This document shows, piece by piece, positions 8,284 through 18,237 of a stretch of DNA of 64,000 nt (the stretch's first letter is position 1; every line of letters starts with the position of its first letter). Both the position numbers and the translations under genes were made by a program. The notes under the pieces are model-generated. The model was not told the origin of the DNA. It saw nothing but the letters and a program-made list of their open reading frames with translations, and searched no databases. Origin of the DNA: Streptomyces sp. NBC_00536 (lineage in GTDB: Bacteria > Actinomycetota > Actinomycetes > Streptomycetales > Streptomycetaceae); the NCBI RefSeq assembly GCF_036346295.1, contig NZ_CP107819.1, positions 4,526,001 through 4,590,000 of the forward strand, given 5' to 3'.

Positions 8284-9141
8284 ATGGGGAGCCATCCGCA
8301 CAGCCTGCCGATGAACCACCTGCCGGTGCCCGTCACCGCCGCCGGACGCGAAGGGCTCGACGCCCTGCTGCGCAACCCGCGCCGGTCCGTGATCGCCCTC
8401 GACTTCGACGGCACCCTCGCCGAGATCGTGCCCGACCCCGACCAGGCGCGCGCCCACCCCGACGCCGTGCCCGCGCTCGCCGCGCTCGCACCGCGGGTGG
8501 CGTCCGTCGCCGTGATCACCGGGCGGCCCGCCGGGGTCGCCGTCCGCCACGGGGGCTTCGCCGGGGTGCCGGGGCTGGAACACCTCGTCGTCCTCGGCCA
8601 CTACGGAGCCGAACGCTGGGACGCCGTCACCGGCAGCGTCCACGCCCCCGCCGAACACCCCGGGGTCGCGGCCCTGCGGGCCGAGCTGCCGGGATTCCTC
8701 GACTCCATCGGGGCGTGGCGCGGCACCTGGATCGAGGAGAAGGGGCGGGCCCTGGCCGTCCACACCCGCCGCGCCGCGGATCCGGCGGCCGCCTTCGACG
8801 CGCTGCGGGGGCCGCTGGCCGAGCTGGCCGCGCGGCACGGGCTGATCGTCGAACCAGGGCGGGCCGTGCTGGAACTCCGTCCGCCGGGGATGGACAAGGG
8901 GGTGGCCCTCTCGTCCTACCTCGCGGAGACGGGGGCCGAGGCGGTGCTGTACGCCGGGGACGACCTGGGCGACCTGGCCGCCTTCTCCGCCGTGGAAAAG
9001 CTCCGCTCGGACGGGATCCCCGGCCTCCTCCTGTGCAGCGGCTCCGCCGAAGTTCCCGAGCTGGCCGCCCGAGCCGACCTCACCCTCGCGGGCCCGCCCC
9101 ACATAGCCGCCTTCCTCGCCACCCTGGCCGCCGCCCTCTAG
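8284..9141 (+). CDS. otsB: Trehalose-6-phosphate phosphatase
   Basis: A 285-residue HAD-superfamily phosphatase of the trehalose-phosphatase type, making trehalose from trehalose-6-phosphate. Motif I is DFDGTLAEIV (near residue 40), the conserved Lys is in the 'DKGVALSSYL' segment, and motif III is YAGDDLGDLAAF. Start could be 8284 or the second Met at 8311. It is convergent with otsA; a repeat-filled gap of about 420 bases separates their 3' ends, so the two steps of the pathway are encoded side by side but transcribed separately. Confidence 0.92.
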   Translation: MGSHPHSLPMNHLPVPVTAAGREGLDALLRNPRRSVIALDFDGTLAEIVPDPDQARAHPDAVPALAALAPRVASVAVITGRPAGVAVRHGGFAGVPGLEHLVVLGHYGAERWDAVTGSVHAPAEHPGVAALRAELPGFLDSIGAWRGTWIEEKGRALAVHTRRAADPAAAFDALRGPLAELAARHGLIVEPGRAVLELRPPGMDKGVALSSYLAETGAEAVLYAGDDLGDLAAFSAVEKLRSDGIPGLLLCSGSAEVPELAARADLTLAGPPHIAAFLATLAAAL

Positions 9142-9159
9142 CCCCGGCGGGGGCAGTTT

Positions 9160-9564
9160 CAGCCGCCCGGCGAGGCTGGATTCGCTGCCCTCGGTGGGCG
9201 CCCGCGGCTGCTGGGCCCTCCGGGGGCGCCTCAATCGCCGGCGGGGCTGGGTTTGCCGGCGTGGCCTGCCCGGCAATCCCAGCCCGCCCGGCGTTTGAGG
9301 GCCCGCCGGAGGCGACATCGGCCCGCACGGCGATAGACCGAGCTGCGGCCGGTTCGCCCTCCGGGGGCGCCTCAAACGCCGGCGGGGCTGGATTCGCTGG
9401 GCCGGTGGGCACCCCCAGCCGCCCGGCGTTTGAGGGCCCGCCGGAGGCAAGATCAGCCCGCGCGGCGATTGAGCGCACGAGGTCAGCCTGCCCGGCGATT
9501 GAGGGCAGATCCTCAGCCCGCGCGGCGATTGAGCGCATGGGTCAGCCCGCCCGGCGATTGAGGG
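9160..9564. repeat. Cluster of dispersed GC-rich repeats between otsB and otsA
   Basis: At least eight copies or part-copies of one element occur here in both orientations. The forward core is CCTCAAACGCCGGCGGGG, and the reverse form is CGGCGTTTGAGGGC, often flanked by CCTCCGGGGG or CCCGCCGGAGG. Short versions read CGGCGATTGAGSGC. No plausible gene occupies the gap. The same element fills five other gaps in the window. Confidence 0.85.
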
Positions 9565-10995
9565 CTAAGCGAGGGCGGTGAGTTGGGCGGTGAGCCAGGA
9601 CGCCGGGGGGAGGGCGGTGGCGGTCGCCGCCAGGCGTTTGGTGCGCTCGGCGCGCTCGCCGTCCGGCATGGACAGGGCAGCGTGCAGTGCGGAGGCCGTC
9701 TCCGTGACGTCGTACGGGTTCACCGTCAGCGCATCCGAGTGGAGCTCCTCGTACGCCCCCGCCCCGGAGGACAGCACCAGCACGCACCCCGCCTCCGACA
9801 CCACCGGAATCTCCTTCGCGACCAGGTTCATCCCGTCCCGCACGGGATTCACCAGAGCCACGTCCGCGAGCCGGTACGCCGCCAGGGAGCGCGCGAAGTC
9901 GTCCTCGACGGAGACGATCACCGGCTGCCAGTCCGGGGTGGCGAACTCCGTGTTGATCTCCGCGGCCAGCTCCCGCACGGACTCCGTGTACGCCCGGTAC
10001 ACGGCCAGGTCCTGCCGCGAGGGGTAGGCGGACGCCAGGTGCACCACGCGCCCGCGCCATTCGGGCCGGGTGGTCAGCAGTTCCCGGTAGGCGAGCAGCC
10101 CGCGCAGGATGTTCTTCGACAGTTCGGTGCGGTCCACGCGGACGATCGTCTTGCGCCCGGCGACCTCCGCCCGCAGCGCGGCCAGTTTGTCGTTGACCTC
10201 GGGCCGGTGCGCCAGCGCGCGCAGTTCGTCGCCGTCCACGCCGAGCGGGAAGACCCGTACCGCGGTGGTCCGGCGCGACCAGACCGCGTACCGCCGGTGG
10301 TCGATGTCGTCGCCGTCCACCGTGACCACGCCGTAGCGGTCGTCCATCTCCGCCATCGATGCCAGGAACGCTCCGGCCCAGGTCCCCGTGTGGAAGCCGA
10401 CCAGGTCCGCGCCGAGCATGCCCCAGGCCAGCTCCTCGCGGACGTGCGTGGGCAGGACGCGCAGGTAGTCGGGGGAGGCCCACGGAGTGTGGGTGAAGTG
10501 CGCGATCAGCAGGTCGGGCCGCAGCAGGCGCAGCATGCCGGGCACCAGCGCCAGGTGGTAGTCCTGCACCAGGACCCGCGCGCCCGGCCCCGCCTCCTCG
10601 GCCAGCGCCTCGGCGAAGGCCCGGTTGTAGGCGATGTACGACTCCCAGGCCCGGTGGAACGCCGCGTCGAAGACGGGCTCGCGCGGAATGTCGTACAGGT
10701 GGTGGTGGGTGAACCAGAGCACCGAATTGGCGATGGAGTTGTAGGCGTCGTCATAGACCGCCGGGTCGATGTCCAGCATGCGCACGCCCGGCTCGGCGAC
10801 CCCCCGGCGCACCGCCTCGCGGTCCGCCTCCGAGAGCGCCGCGCAGATCCACAGCGCCTCCGGCTGCTGGGCGAGGGCGGCGGAGAGGCCGGAGACGAGA
10901 CCGCCCCCGCCGCGCCGGGCACTGAGCGTGCCTTCGGCGTCGAGGGCGTACGAGAGCGGGCCGCGGTTGGCGGCGACGAGTACCTGAGAGGCCAT
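9565..10995 (-). CDS. otsA: Trehalose-6-phosphate synthase (GT20)
   Basis: A 476-residue retaining glycosyltransferase that joins UDP- or GDP-glucose to glucose-6-phosphate. Typical OtsA signatures are visible: ANRGPLSY at the N-terminus, RRGGGGLVSGL for the sugar-nucleotide loop, DYHLALVPGMLR near residue 155, VDRTELSKNI near 270, and NPVRDGMNLVAKEIPV near 370. The length is normal. It is convergent with otsB. The start ATG at 10995 follows GGTTGCCC-type sequence without a strong ribosome site, but the N-terminus fits the family. Confidence 0.95.
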   Translation of the reverse strand: MASQVLVAANRGPLSYALDAEGTLSARRGGGGLVSGLSAALAQQPEALWICAALSEADREAVRRGVAEPGVRMLDIDPAVYDDAYNSIANSVLWFTHHHLYDIPREPVFDAAFHRAWESYIAYNRAFAEALAEEAGPGARVLVQDYHLALVPGMLRLLRPDLLIAHFTHTPWASPDYLRVLPTHVREELAWGMLGADLVGFHTGTWAGAFLASMAEMDDRYGVVTVDGDDIDHRRYAVWSRRTTAVRVFPLGVDGDELRALAHRPEVNDKLAALRAEVAGRKTIVRVDRTELSKNILRGLLAYRELLTTRPEWRGRVVHLASAYPSRQDLAVYRAYTESVRELAAEINTEFATPDWQPVIVSVEDDFARSLAAYRLADVALVNPVRDGMNLVAKEIPVVSEAGCVLVLSSGAGAYEELHSDALTVNPYDVTETASALHAALSMPDGERAERTKRLAATATALPPASWLTAQLTALA

Positions 10996-11065
10996 GCGGG
11001 CAACCTAGCCCGGCCGACGTTCCCTCAAACCGTGAGTCCCGTCATGCGGCGCGCCGGGGCACCCG

Positions 11066-12076
11066 TCAGGCCACGCGCCGGTGGGCGTACTCCTCCACGT
11101 CCCGCATCGGCGGCCGCTCCACCGTGTCCACCGGGTAGGTGTGCGGTTCGAAGCCGTCCGGCCCGCGCTCGAACTGGGTCAGCTCCGGCCGTACGAGGTG
11201 CCCGCGCGAGAGCCGCAGCTGCGCGGTCCGGTAGATCGCGGCGGCCATCCGGCCCAGCGCCCGCCCGTCCTGGTGGCGGTGCAGCCGTACGCCGACGTCG
11301 ACCTGGGCGAGCGCGTCCAGGCCGGCCGTGTGCAGCGCGTCCACGAGCAGCCCCAGCTCGACGCCGTAGCCGACGGGGAACGGCAGCCGCTCCAGCAGGG
11401 AGCGGCGTACGGCGTACTCGCCGCCCAGCGGCTGGACGAATCCGGCCAGCTGCGGCCAGTGCAGGTTCAGCAGCGGGCGGGCCACCAGTTCGGTGACCCG
11501 GCCGCCCTGGCCGGGCGCGTCGCCGAGCGGGCGGTCGTACATCGCCTTGACGAACTGCACGTCCGGCTCGGTCAGCAGCGGGCCGACGATCCCGGAGACG
11601 AAGGCGGCGGAGAAGTCGCGCAGGTCGGCGTCGACGAAGCAGACGATGTCCCCGCTGGTGACCAGGAGCGAGCGCCACAGCACCTCGCCCTTGCCGGGCA
11701 GGGCCGGGACCCGCGGCAGGATGTCGTCGCGGTGCACCACGCGGGCGCCGGCCTTGGCCGCGACCTCGGAGGTGCGGTCGCTCGACCCGGAGTCGATGAC
11801 GACGAGTTCGTCGACGAGCGGTACGGGCAGGGAATCCATCAGGTCACGGCGGATGACCTCGACGATCGCGCCGACCGTCGCCTCCTCGTCGAGAGCGGGC
11901 AACACGACACTGACCCTGATGCCCGATGCCCGCTTGGCCGAAAGTAGCCGCTCCAGCGGTCGGTCGGTGGCGGACCAGGAGCGGGCCCCCAGCCAGCGCT
12001 CCACCTCTTCCAGCACCTTCAGCACTCCCTGATTCAGTGGTGTCCCGGCCATCGTTATGGCCGAAATATGATCCAT
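11066..12076 (-). CDS. gpgS: Glucosyl-3-phosphoglycerate synthase
   Basis: A 336-residue GT-A glycosyltransferase of family GT81. It would transfer glucose from a nucleotide sugar to 3-phosphoglycerate, the first step toward glucosylglycerate or methylglucose lipopolysaccharide. It has the PALDEEATVGAIVEVI nucleotide-binding N-terminal motif, the metal-binding DAD in CFVDADLRDF, and the conserved HRHQD segment near residue 270. Start could be 12076 or the Met at 12052; neither has a clear ribosome site. It is 71 bases upstream of otsA on the same strand, so nucleotide-sugar-dependent compatible-solute genes are grouped. Confidence 0.88.
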   Translation of the reverse strand: MDHISAITMAGTPLNQGVLKVLEEVERWLGARSWSATDRPLERLLSAKRASGIRVSVVLPALDEEATVGAIVEVIRRDLMDSLPVPLVDELVVIDSGSSDRTSEVAAKAGARVVHRDDILPRVPALPGKGEVLWRSLLVTSGDIVCFVDADLRDFSAAFVSGIVGPLLTEPDVQFVKAMYDRPLGDAPGQGGRVTELVARPLLNLHWPQLAGFVQPLGGEYAVRRSLLERLPFPVGYGVELGLLVDALHTAGLDALAQVDVGVRLHRHQDGRALGRMAAAIYRTAQLRLSRGHLVRPELTQFERGPDGFEPHTYPVDTVERPPMRDVEEYAHRRVA

Positions 12077-12212
12077 CTCGCGGTTTGGACGGCTGTCTCA
12101 ACCATCCATGCCTTCGGTTACAGTCTTGAACAACGCGGAGGACCATCGCATGTCGGGGGTCCCCACGTACAAACGCACGGGTGCGCCGCCAAGGCGCGTT
12201 CGCGCCATACCG

Positions 12213-12359
12213 CTCATCCAGAGGGGCAGAGGGATACGGCCCGTTGAAGCCCCGGCAACCCTCCAGTCGGTCTCGCGATTTTTGCAAAGTCAGCGAGGTC
12301 CCCGGCTAGGGAAGGTGCCAAATCCGTCTCGTGGCGAAGTGCGCCACGGGGAAGATGAG
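12213..12359 (+). ncRNA. SAM-I (S-box) riboswitch upstream of thrC
   Basis: The sequence contains the S-box hallmarks in order: CTCATCCAGAG, GGCAGAGGGA, GGCCCGTTGAAGCCCCGGCA (P2/J regions), GAAGGTGCCAAATCC (P3/P4 region) and the closing GAAGATGAG that pairs with CTCATCC to form P1. The P1 3' strand runs directly into GAGGAGAAAGGG, the ribosome-binding region for thrC. That suggests translational control by S-adenosylmethionine: ligand-stabilised P1 would hide the Shine-Dalgarno sequence. Boundaries are approximate at the 5' end. Confidence 0.92.
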
Positions 12360-12378
12360 GAGAAAGGGCCTCGCCGTC

Positions 12379-13692
12379 ATGTCTGCACAGACTGTCGCCA
12401 CCTCTGCCGCGACCACCACTTCCGCCACTTCTGCTGCGACCACCGTCGATCTCGGACCCGCCGTCGCGCTTTCCTGCCGCGAATGTGCCACCCGCTTCGA
12501 ACTGGGTCCCATTTTCGCCTGCGCCGAGTGTTTCGGCCCCCTGGAAGTCGCCTACGAGCTTCCGGCCGGTGACCCCGAAGCGCTGCGCGCCGCGATCGAG
12601 GCCGGCCCGGCCAACATCTGGCGCTACGCCCCGCTGCTGCCCGTCCCCGCCGACGTGGCCTCGAAGCCGAACCTGAACCCGGGCTTCACCAAGCTCGTGG
12701 ACGCCGAGAACCTGGCCAAGGAGCTGGGCGTCACCGGCAAGCTCTACGTCAAGGACGACTCCGGCAACCCGACGCACTCCTTCAAGGACCGGGTCGTCGC
12801 GATCGCCGTCGAGGCCGCCCGCGCCTTCGGCTACACCACGCTCTCCTGCTCCTCCACGGGCAACCTGGCCGGGGCCGTCGGCGCCGCCGCCGCCCGCGCC
12901 GGACTGCGCTCCTGCGTGTTCATCCCGCACGACCTGGAGCAGGGCAAGGTCGTCATGGCCGGCGTGTACGGCGGTGACCTGGTCGGCATCGAGGGCAACT
13001 ACGACGACGTCAACCGCTTCTGCTCCGAACTGATCGGCGACCCGCTCGGCGAGGGCTGGGGCTTCGTCAACGTCAACCTGCGCCCGTACTACGGCGAGGG
13101 CTCCAAGACGCTGGCGTACGAGATCTGCGAGCAGCTCGGCTGGCAGCTGCCCGACCAGATCGTCATCCCGATCGCGTCCGGCTCGCAGCTCACGAAGATC
13201 GACAAGGGCCTCCAGGAGCTGATCAAGCTCGGCCTGGTCGAGGACAAGCCGTACAAGATCTTCGGCGCCCAGGCCGAGGGCTGCTCGCCCGTCTCGACCG
13301 CCTTCAAGGCCGGTCACGACGTGGTCCGCCCGCAGAAGCCGGACACCATCGCCAAGTCGCTGGCCATCGGCAACCCGGCCGACGGCCCGTACGTCCTGGA
13401 CATCGCCCGCCGTACGGGCGGCTACGTCGAGGACGTCAACGACACGCAGGTCGTCGAGGCCATCAAGATCCTGGCGCAGACCGAGGGCATCTTCGCCGAG
13501 ACCGCGGGCGGCGTGACCGTCGGCGTGACGAAGAAGCTCATCGAGAACGGGCAGCTCGACCCGGCGCTCACCACCGTGATCCTGAACACCGGTGACGGCC
13601 TCAAGACCCTGGAGGCGGTGGCCGGCGACAGCGGCCAGACCGCCACCATCCGCCCGAGCCTGGACGCGTTCCGCGCCGCCGGCCTGGCGTGA
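12379..13692 (+). CDS. thrC: Threonine synthase
   Basis: A 437-residue PLP enzyme that turns O-phosphohomoserine into threonine. The PLP lysine is in SFKDRVV (Lys136), after the GNPTH segment. SSTGNLAGAVGAAAARAG provides the phosphate-binding glycine loop. The N-terminus has a zinc-ribbon-like CREC (33-36) and CAEC (48-51), seen in many actinobacterial ThrC proteins. The ATG at 12379 is chosen for its spacing to AAAGGG and the riboswitch; in-frame codons from 12331 lie inside the riboswitch. The CysO-like gene follows by 45 bases, so both are probably under SAM control. Confidence 0.93.
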   Translation: MSAQTVATSAATTTSATSAATTVDLGPAVALSCRECATRFELGPIFACAECFGPLEVAYELPAGDPEALRAAIEAGPANIWRYAPLLPVPADVASKPNLNPGFTKLVDAENLAKELGVTGKLYVKDDSGNPTHSFKDRVVAIAVEAARAFGYTTLSCSSTGNLAGAVGAAAARAGLRSCVFIPHDLEQGKVVMAGVYGGDLVGIEGNYDDVNRFCSELIGDPLGEGWGFVNVNLRPYYGEGSKTLAYEICEQLGWQLPDQIVIPIASGSQLTKIDKGLQELIKLGLVEDKPYKIFGAQAEGCSPVSTAFKAGHDVVRPQKPDTIAKSLAIGNPADGPYVLDIARRTGGYVEDVNDTQVVEAIKILAQTEGIFAETAGGVTVGVTKKLIENGQLDPALTTVILNTGDGLKTLEAVAGDSGQTATIRPSLDAFRAAGLA

Positions 13693-13737
13693 CCACCCTC
13701 CCGACCGTCCTCTGACCCCCGGAAAGGCAGTAGCGCC

Positions 13738-14013
13738 ATGAGCGTCAACGTCCGCATCCCCACCATCCTGCGCACCTACACCGGCGGCCAGGCCGAGGTC
13801 CCCGCCGAGGGCGCGACCCTCAGCGAGGTCATCGACTCCCTGGAGCAGAGCCACCCGGGCATCGCCGCCCGCGTGCTCGACGACCAGGGCAAGCTGCGCC
13901 GCTTCGTGAACGTCTACGTGAACGACGACGACGTGCGCTTCGAGAGCGGGCTGCAGACGCCGACGCCCGACGGCGTGGGTGTCTCGATCATTCCCGCCGT
14001 CGCGGGCGGCTGA
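13738..14013 (+). CDS. CysO-like sulfur-carrier protein (MoaD/ThiS fold)
   Basis: A 91-residue ubiquitin-like protein that ends in AVAGG, the di-glycine tail used for thiocarboxylate formation. It closely resembles the M. tuberculosis CysO pattern (RIPTILR.YTGGQ at the N-terminus and RFVNVYVNDDDVRF in the middle). CysO delivers sulfur for cysteine synthesis from O-phosphoserine together with CysM and the Mec+ protease. Those partner genes are not in the window. AAAGGCAG lies ten bases before the ATG. Its placement after thrC in a riboswitch-led operon links sulfur supply to SAM level. Confidence 0.88.
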   Translation: MSVNVRIPTILRTYTGGQAEVPAEGATLSEVIDSLEQSHPGIAARVLDDQGKLRRFVNVYVNDDDVRFESGLQTPTPDGVGVSIIPAVAGG

Positions 14014-14064
14014 GCCGCTCCTTGTAGGCCCGCCTTGTAGGCCTGCCGAGCAGGCGAAAACCTG

Positions 14065-14100
14065 AATTGCCCCCTCCGGTAAGAAACGGAGGGGGCAATT
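14065..14100 (+). terminator. Strong intrinsic hairpin after the thrC operon
   Basis: A perfect 14-bp stem, AATTGCCCCCTCCG pairing with CGGAGGGGGCAATT, encloses an eight-base loop. The right arm ends in a T-rich run. It lies 50 bases after the CysO-like gene and should end that transcript. Confidence 0.9.
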
Positions 14101-14433
14101 CTGCTTGGTTGGGCGCGGTAGAGTTGGGGAAGTCCCCGCCGCTGTTCTTGCCCGCCGCATATGAACGGGTCGCGGAAGGGTTGACATTGAGTCAACATGC
14201 AGGCGCGCTATGGGTCGTTGGCGCAGTTTGTCCGGCCCGAGTTGCCCCGGAAGATTCCTAATTTTCACCCTATTTCAATCTATTGGCGTGTCCGGATTTC
14301 TCGTCGGAATGACCTGTCGCAGACAGCAGCGGTGCGGATACATTCAGCCCCGGTCGAGGCGTTCCGGCGCAAGTTCTGACCCGGGTCCGCGAAGTGCGGT
14401 CCTGCGCAAGGGCCAGTAATAGGGGAGTTAGGC
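14101..14433 (+). promoter_or_regulatory. Leader/promoter region of the cold-shock gene
   Basis: There is no gene in these 333 bases. A TTGAC-N5-GTCAA palindrome (14181-14195) includes a near-perfect -35 hexamer TTGACA. If it is the promoter, the cold-shock mRNA has a leader of over 200 bases, as is common for csp genes. The region is noticeably less GC-rich than its neighbours. Confidence 0.4.
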
Positions 14434-14640
14434 ATGGCTCAGGGCACCGTCAAGTGGTTCAACGCGGAGAAGGGCTACGGCTTCATCGCGGTCGACGGTG
14501 GTGCGGATGTGTTCGTCCACTACAGCGCCATCCAGATGGACGGATACCGCACCCTTGAAGAGGGTCAGCGGGTCGAGTTCGAGATCTCGCAGGGCCAGAA
14601 GGGTCCGCAGGCGGACATGGTCAAGCTCGCAGTCGGCTAG
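14434..14640 (+). CDS. Cold-shock protein, CspA family
   Basis: A 68-residue single cold-shock domain with RNP1 (KGYGFIAV) and RNP2 (DVFVHYS) motifs for single-stranded nucleic-acid binding. It probably acts as an RNA chaperone. GGGGAG lies seven bases upstream of the ATG. A long leader precedes it and a strong terminator follows, so it is a monocistronic unit between thrC and groEL. A second, longer cold-shock protein lies at 50632. Confidence 0.95.
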   Translation: MAQGTVKWFNAEKGYGFIAVDGGADVFVHYSAIQMDGYRTLEEGQRVEFEISQGQKGPQADMVKLAVG

Positions 14641-14670
14641 CCGGAGCGATCGACCACCGACAGACGAACA

Positions 14671-14711
14671 CGAGGGGCCCGCATCCTGAGACAGGGGATG
14701 CGGGCCCCTCG
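14671..14711 (+). terminator. Intrinsic hairpin after the cold-shock gene
   Basis: A perfect 16-bp stem (14671-14686 with 14696-14711) encloses a nine-base loop. It lies 30 bases after the cold-shock stop codon and separates it from groEL. Confidence 0.92.
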
Positions 14712-14763
14712 TACGCCCGGCCCGCGCCCGGCCCCGTCGTTCACCGGCTGTTCCCCGAAGCCG

Positions 14764-14826
14764 CTTGCACTCGGGGGTGCCGAGTGCTAATCATTGGCGT
14801 TAGCACTCTCCTGGTGAGAGTGCTAC
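14764..14826 (+). promoter_or_regulatory. Two tandem CIRCE operators upstream of groEL
   Basis: The HrcA operator pattern TTAGCACTC-N9-GAGTGCTAA appears twice. At 14800-14826 the left arm is perfect and the right arm is GAGTGCTAC. At 14764-14790 the left arm is CTTGCACTC and the right arm is perfect. Tandem sites fit tight heat-shock repression by HrcA. The downstream groEL start is 130 bases away. Confidence 0.93.
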
Positions 14827-14848
14827 TAAACGAGGACCGGGTCGGTGA

Positions 14849-16579
<1,731 letters not shown>

Positions 16580-16624
16580 TCCGCCCCGGGCTCCGGCCCG
16601 ACGGTTGATCGGCTGTTCTTCGAA

Positions 16625-16660
16625 CGAGGGCGGCACTCCCCACGGGGGGTGCCGCCCTCG
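16625..16660 (+). terminator. Intrinsic hairpin after groEL
   Basis: CGAGGGCGGCACTCCCC pairs with the facing GGGGGTGCCGCCCTCG over about 16 bp around a three- to four-base loop, with one G-T pair. A T-rich run (GTTTATTTG) follows shortly after. It lies between groEL and the convergent membrane-protein gene. Confidence 0.88.
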
Positions 16661-16687
16661 GGCGTTTATTTGAGATGTTTCGTTGGC

Positions 16688-17527
16688 TCAGCCGACGGCG
16701 CCCAGGACCGGTGCCCAGACGGCGCCGGTGAGGGCGGCCTCCGCCTGCTCCTCGGAGAGCGGGGGAGCGGGCCGGGTCGCCTTCGGGAACACGCCGCCGC
16801 CGGTGCCGCCGCCGGGGCTGTTCCACTGCACCATCTGAACCTGCGCGCCGGTTGCCTTCAGGGTGACCGTCATCGTCCAGCGGTGGGCGGTGTCGGCCCG
16901 GACCGGCTGCTCCGCCGCGGTCTTCTCCCACATCACCAGCGCCCCGCCGGGGACCGCGGCGCTGCTCGGCAGCTCGCGCAGCTCGCAGGTGTCACCCTTG
17001 GCCCGCTTGGGCGTCCGCTTCTCCTCGCAGTTCAGCCCGTCGCCGTCCCTGAGCGGCAGCTTGAGCCGCAGGGCCGAGACGCCGACGTAGGCGACGCCGT
17101 GCCCGTCGTCTACGGCCATGCCGCCGTTGGCGACGTACCCGGCGGACGGATCCGCGGGGTTGTTGCTCTGCCCGGTCTTCTCGCTGAACCGGCCCCCGGG
17201 GAGCGACTGTTCCACGGCCGCGATCATCTGGTCGCCGCTGACCGCGGAGCGGGGCAGCGCCAGCGCCGCCGGTTCCATGTCGGACCCGGTGGAGAAGGTC
17301 CCGGGGAAGGCCCCGGAGAGCATGCCGGGGAGCATCAGGGCGCCCACCGCGAGCGCGGCGCAGGCGCCGACCCCGGCCGTGATCCCGGCGTTGCGCCGGC
17401 GCCGGCGGCTGCGGCCGCGCTGGACGGCTCCGCCGACGAGCGCGGTGAGGTCGGGTTCGAGGGAGTCCGTCGTGCGGTTCAGGGCGTGGGCGAGGTCTGT
17501 TTCGAACGGCATGGTGGCATCCGGCAT
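16688..17527 (-). CDS. Membrane protein encoded with the ECF sigma factor; possible anti-sigma-like partner
   Basis: A 279-residue protein. A cytoplasmic N-terminus with a basic RGRSRRRRR stretch (about 35-46) is followed by one membrane segment (about 50-70) and a ~200-residue extracellular part. No zinc-binding HxxxCxxC anti-sigma motif is visible. Its gene follows the SigE-family sigma gene by 65 bases, the usual position for a membrane regulator of that family, but function is inferred only from position. ATG 17527 is chosen for its AGAGAAG upstream; a second ATG lies at 17512. Confidence 0.7.
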   Translation of the reverse strand: MPDATMPFETDLAHALNRTTDSLEPDLTALVGGAVQRGRSRRRRRNAGITAGVGACAALAVGALMLPGMLSGAFPGTFSTGSDMEPAALALPRSAVSGDQMIAAVEQSLPGGRFSEKTGQSNNPADPSAGYVANGGMAVDDGHGVAYVGVSALRLKLPLRDGDGLNCEEKRTPKRAKGDTCELRELPSSAAVPGGALVMWEKTAAEQPVRADTAHRWTMTVTLKATGAQVQMVQWNSPGGGTGGGVFPKATRPAPPLSEEQAEAALTGAVWAPVLGAVG

Positions 17528-17592
17528 GGTGGCGTCACTTCTCTTTCGCTGGTGGGGGCGTTGCGGCGGCACGGGCCCGCGGGCTCCGGCGC

Positions 17593-18099
17593 TCACCGCG
17601 GAACCAGGTCGGACAGGCTGTCGCCGAGCAGCGCGCGCAGCCTGCCGAGTGCCCGGGTGCCCTGGGAGCGGACCGCGCCGTTGCTCAGCCGGAGCATCTT
17701 GGCGGTCTCCTCGATGGTGTGGCCCTCCCAGTAGCGCAGCAGCATCACCGCCCGGTCGCGGGGCGGCAGTTGGCCGAGCGCGTCCAGCAGGGTGATCCGC
17801 AGCGCGGCGTCGGGACCGGCCTGCGGGCTGTCGGGGATGTTCCCGGTCGGGCGCTCGCCGGTGCTGCGCCGACGCCGCATGCTGAGGAACGTACGGACCA
17901 GGACCGTCTGGGCGTAGGCCGCCGGGCTGTCCGCGCGGGCCACCCGGCTCCAGTGCACGTACAGCCGGCTCAGGGTCTCCTGGACCAGGTCCTCGGCGAG
18001 ATGGGTGTCGCCGGCCGCGAGTGCGTACGCCGAGCGGTAGAGCGCCTTCGCCCGCCCGGCCACGAATTCCAGGTACGCCTCCTCCTGTGCTGATGTCAC
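17593..18099 (-). CDS. RNA polymerase ECF sigma factor, SigE family
   Basis: A 168-residue sigma-70 family factor with region 2 (about 15-80; AEDLVQETLSRLYVHW) and region 4 (about 110-160; LPPRDRAVMLLRYWEGHTIEETAKML). These are hallmarks of the actinobacterial 'SigE family', typically paired with a membrane protein. GTG at 18099 is chosen because of the nearby GGGGA; an ATG at 18138 would add 13 residues. It is transcribed ahead of the membrane protein gene and divergently from trpF. Confidence 0.88.
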   Translation of the reverse strand: MTSAQEEAYLEFVAGRAKALYRSAYALAAGDTHLAEDLVQETLSRLYVHWSRVARADSPAAYAQTVLVRTFLSMRRRRSTGERPTGNIPDSPQAGPDAALRITLLDALGQLPPRDRAVMLLRYWEGHTIEETAKMLRLSNGAVRSQGTRALGRLRALLGDSLSDLVPR

Positions 18100-18237
18100 G
18101 CGGTCCCCGCCCGTTCTCTTGCTCAGTGATCCCCGCATACCCCTGATGACTACGCGAGGGGACAGGATGTCGCGCGGCCGGGAGTTCTTTCTCGGTCTCC
18201 TGCGCTCGTTCTCCTGTGCGGGTGGTTGACTGCGGGC

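Noticed and set aside
12108..12572. Open frame of about 150 codons over the SAM riboswitch
   Set aside because: The strong riboswitch match and lack of codon bias show it is non-coding; it then overlaps thrC in a different frame.
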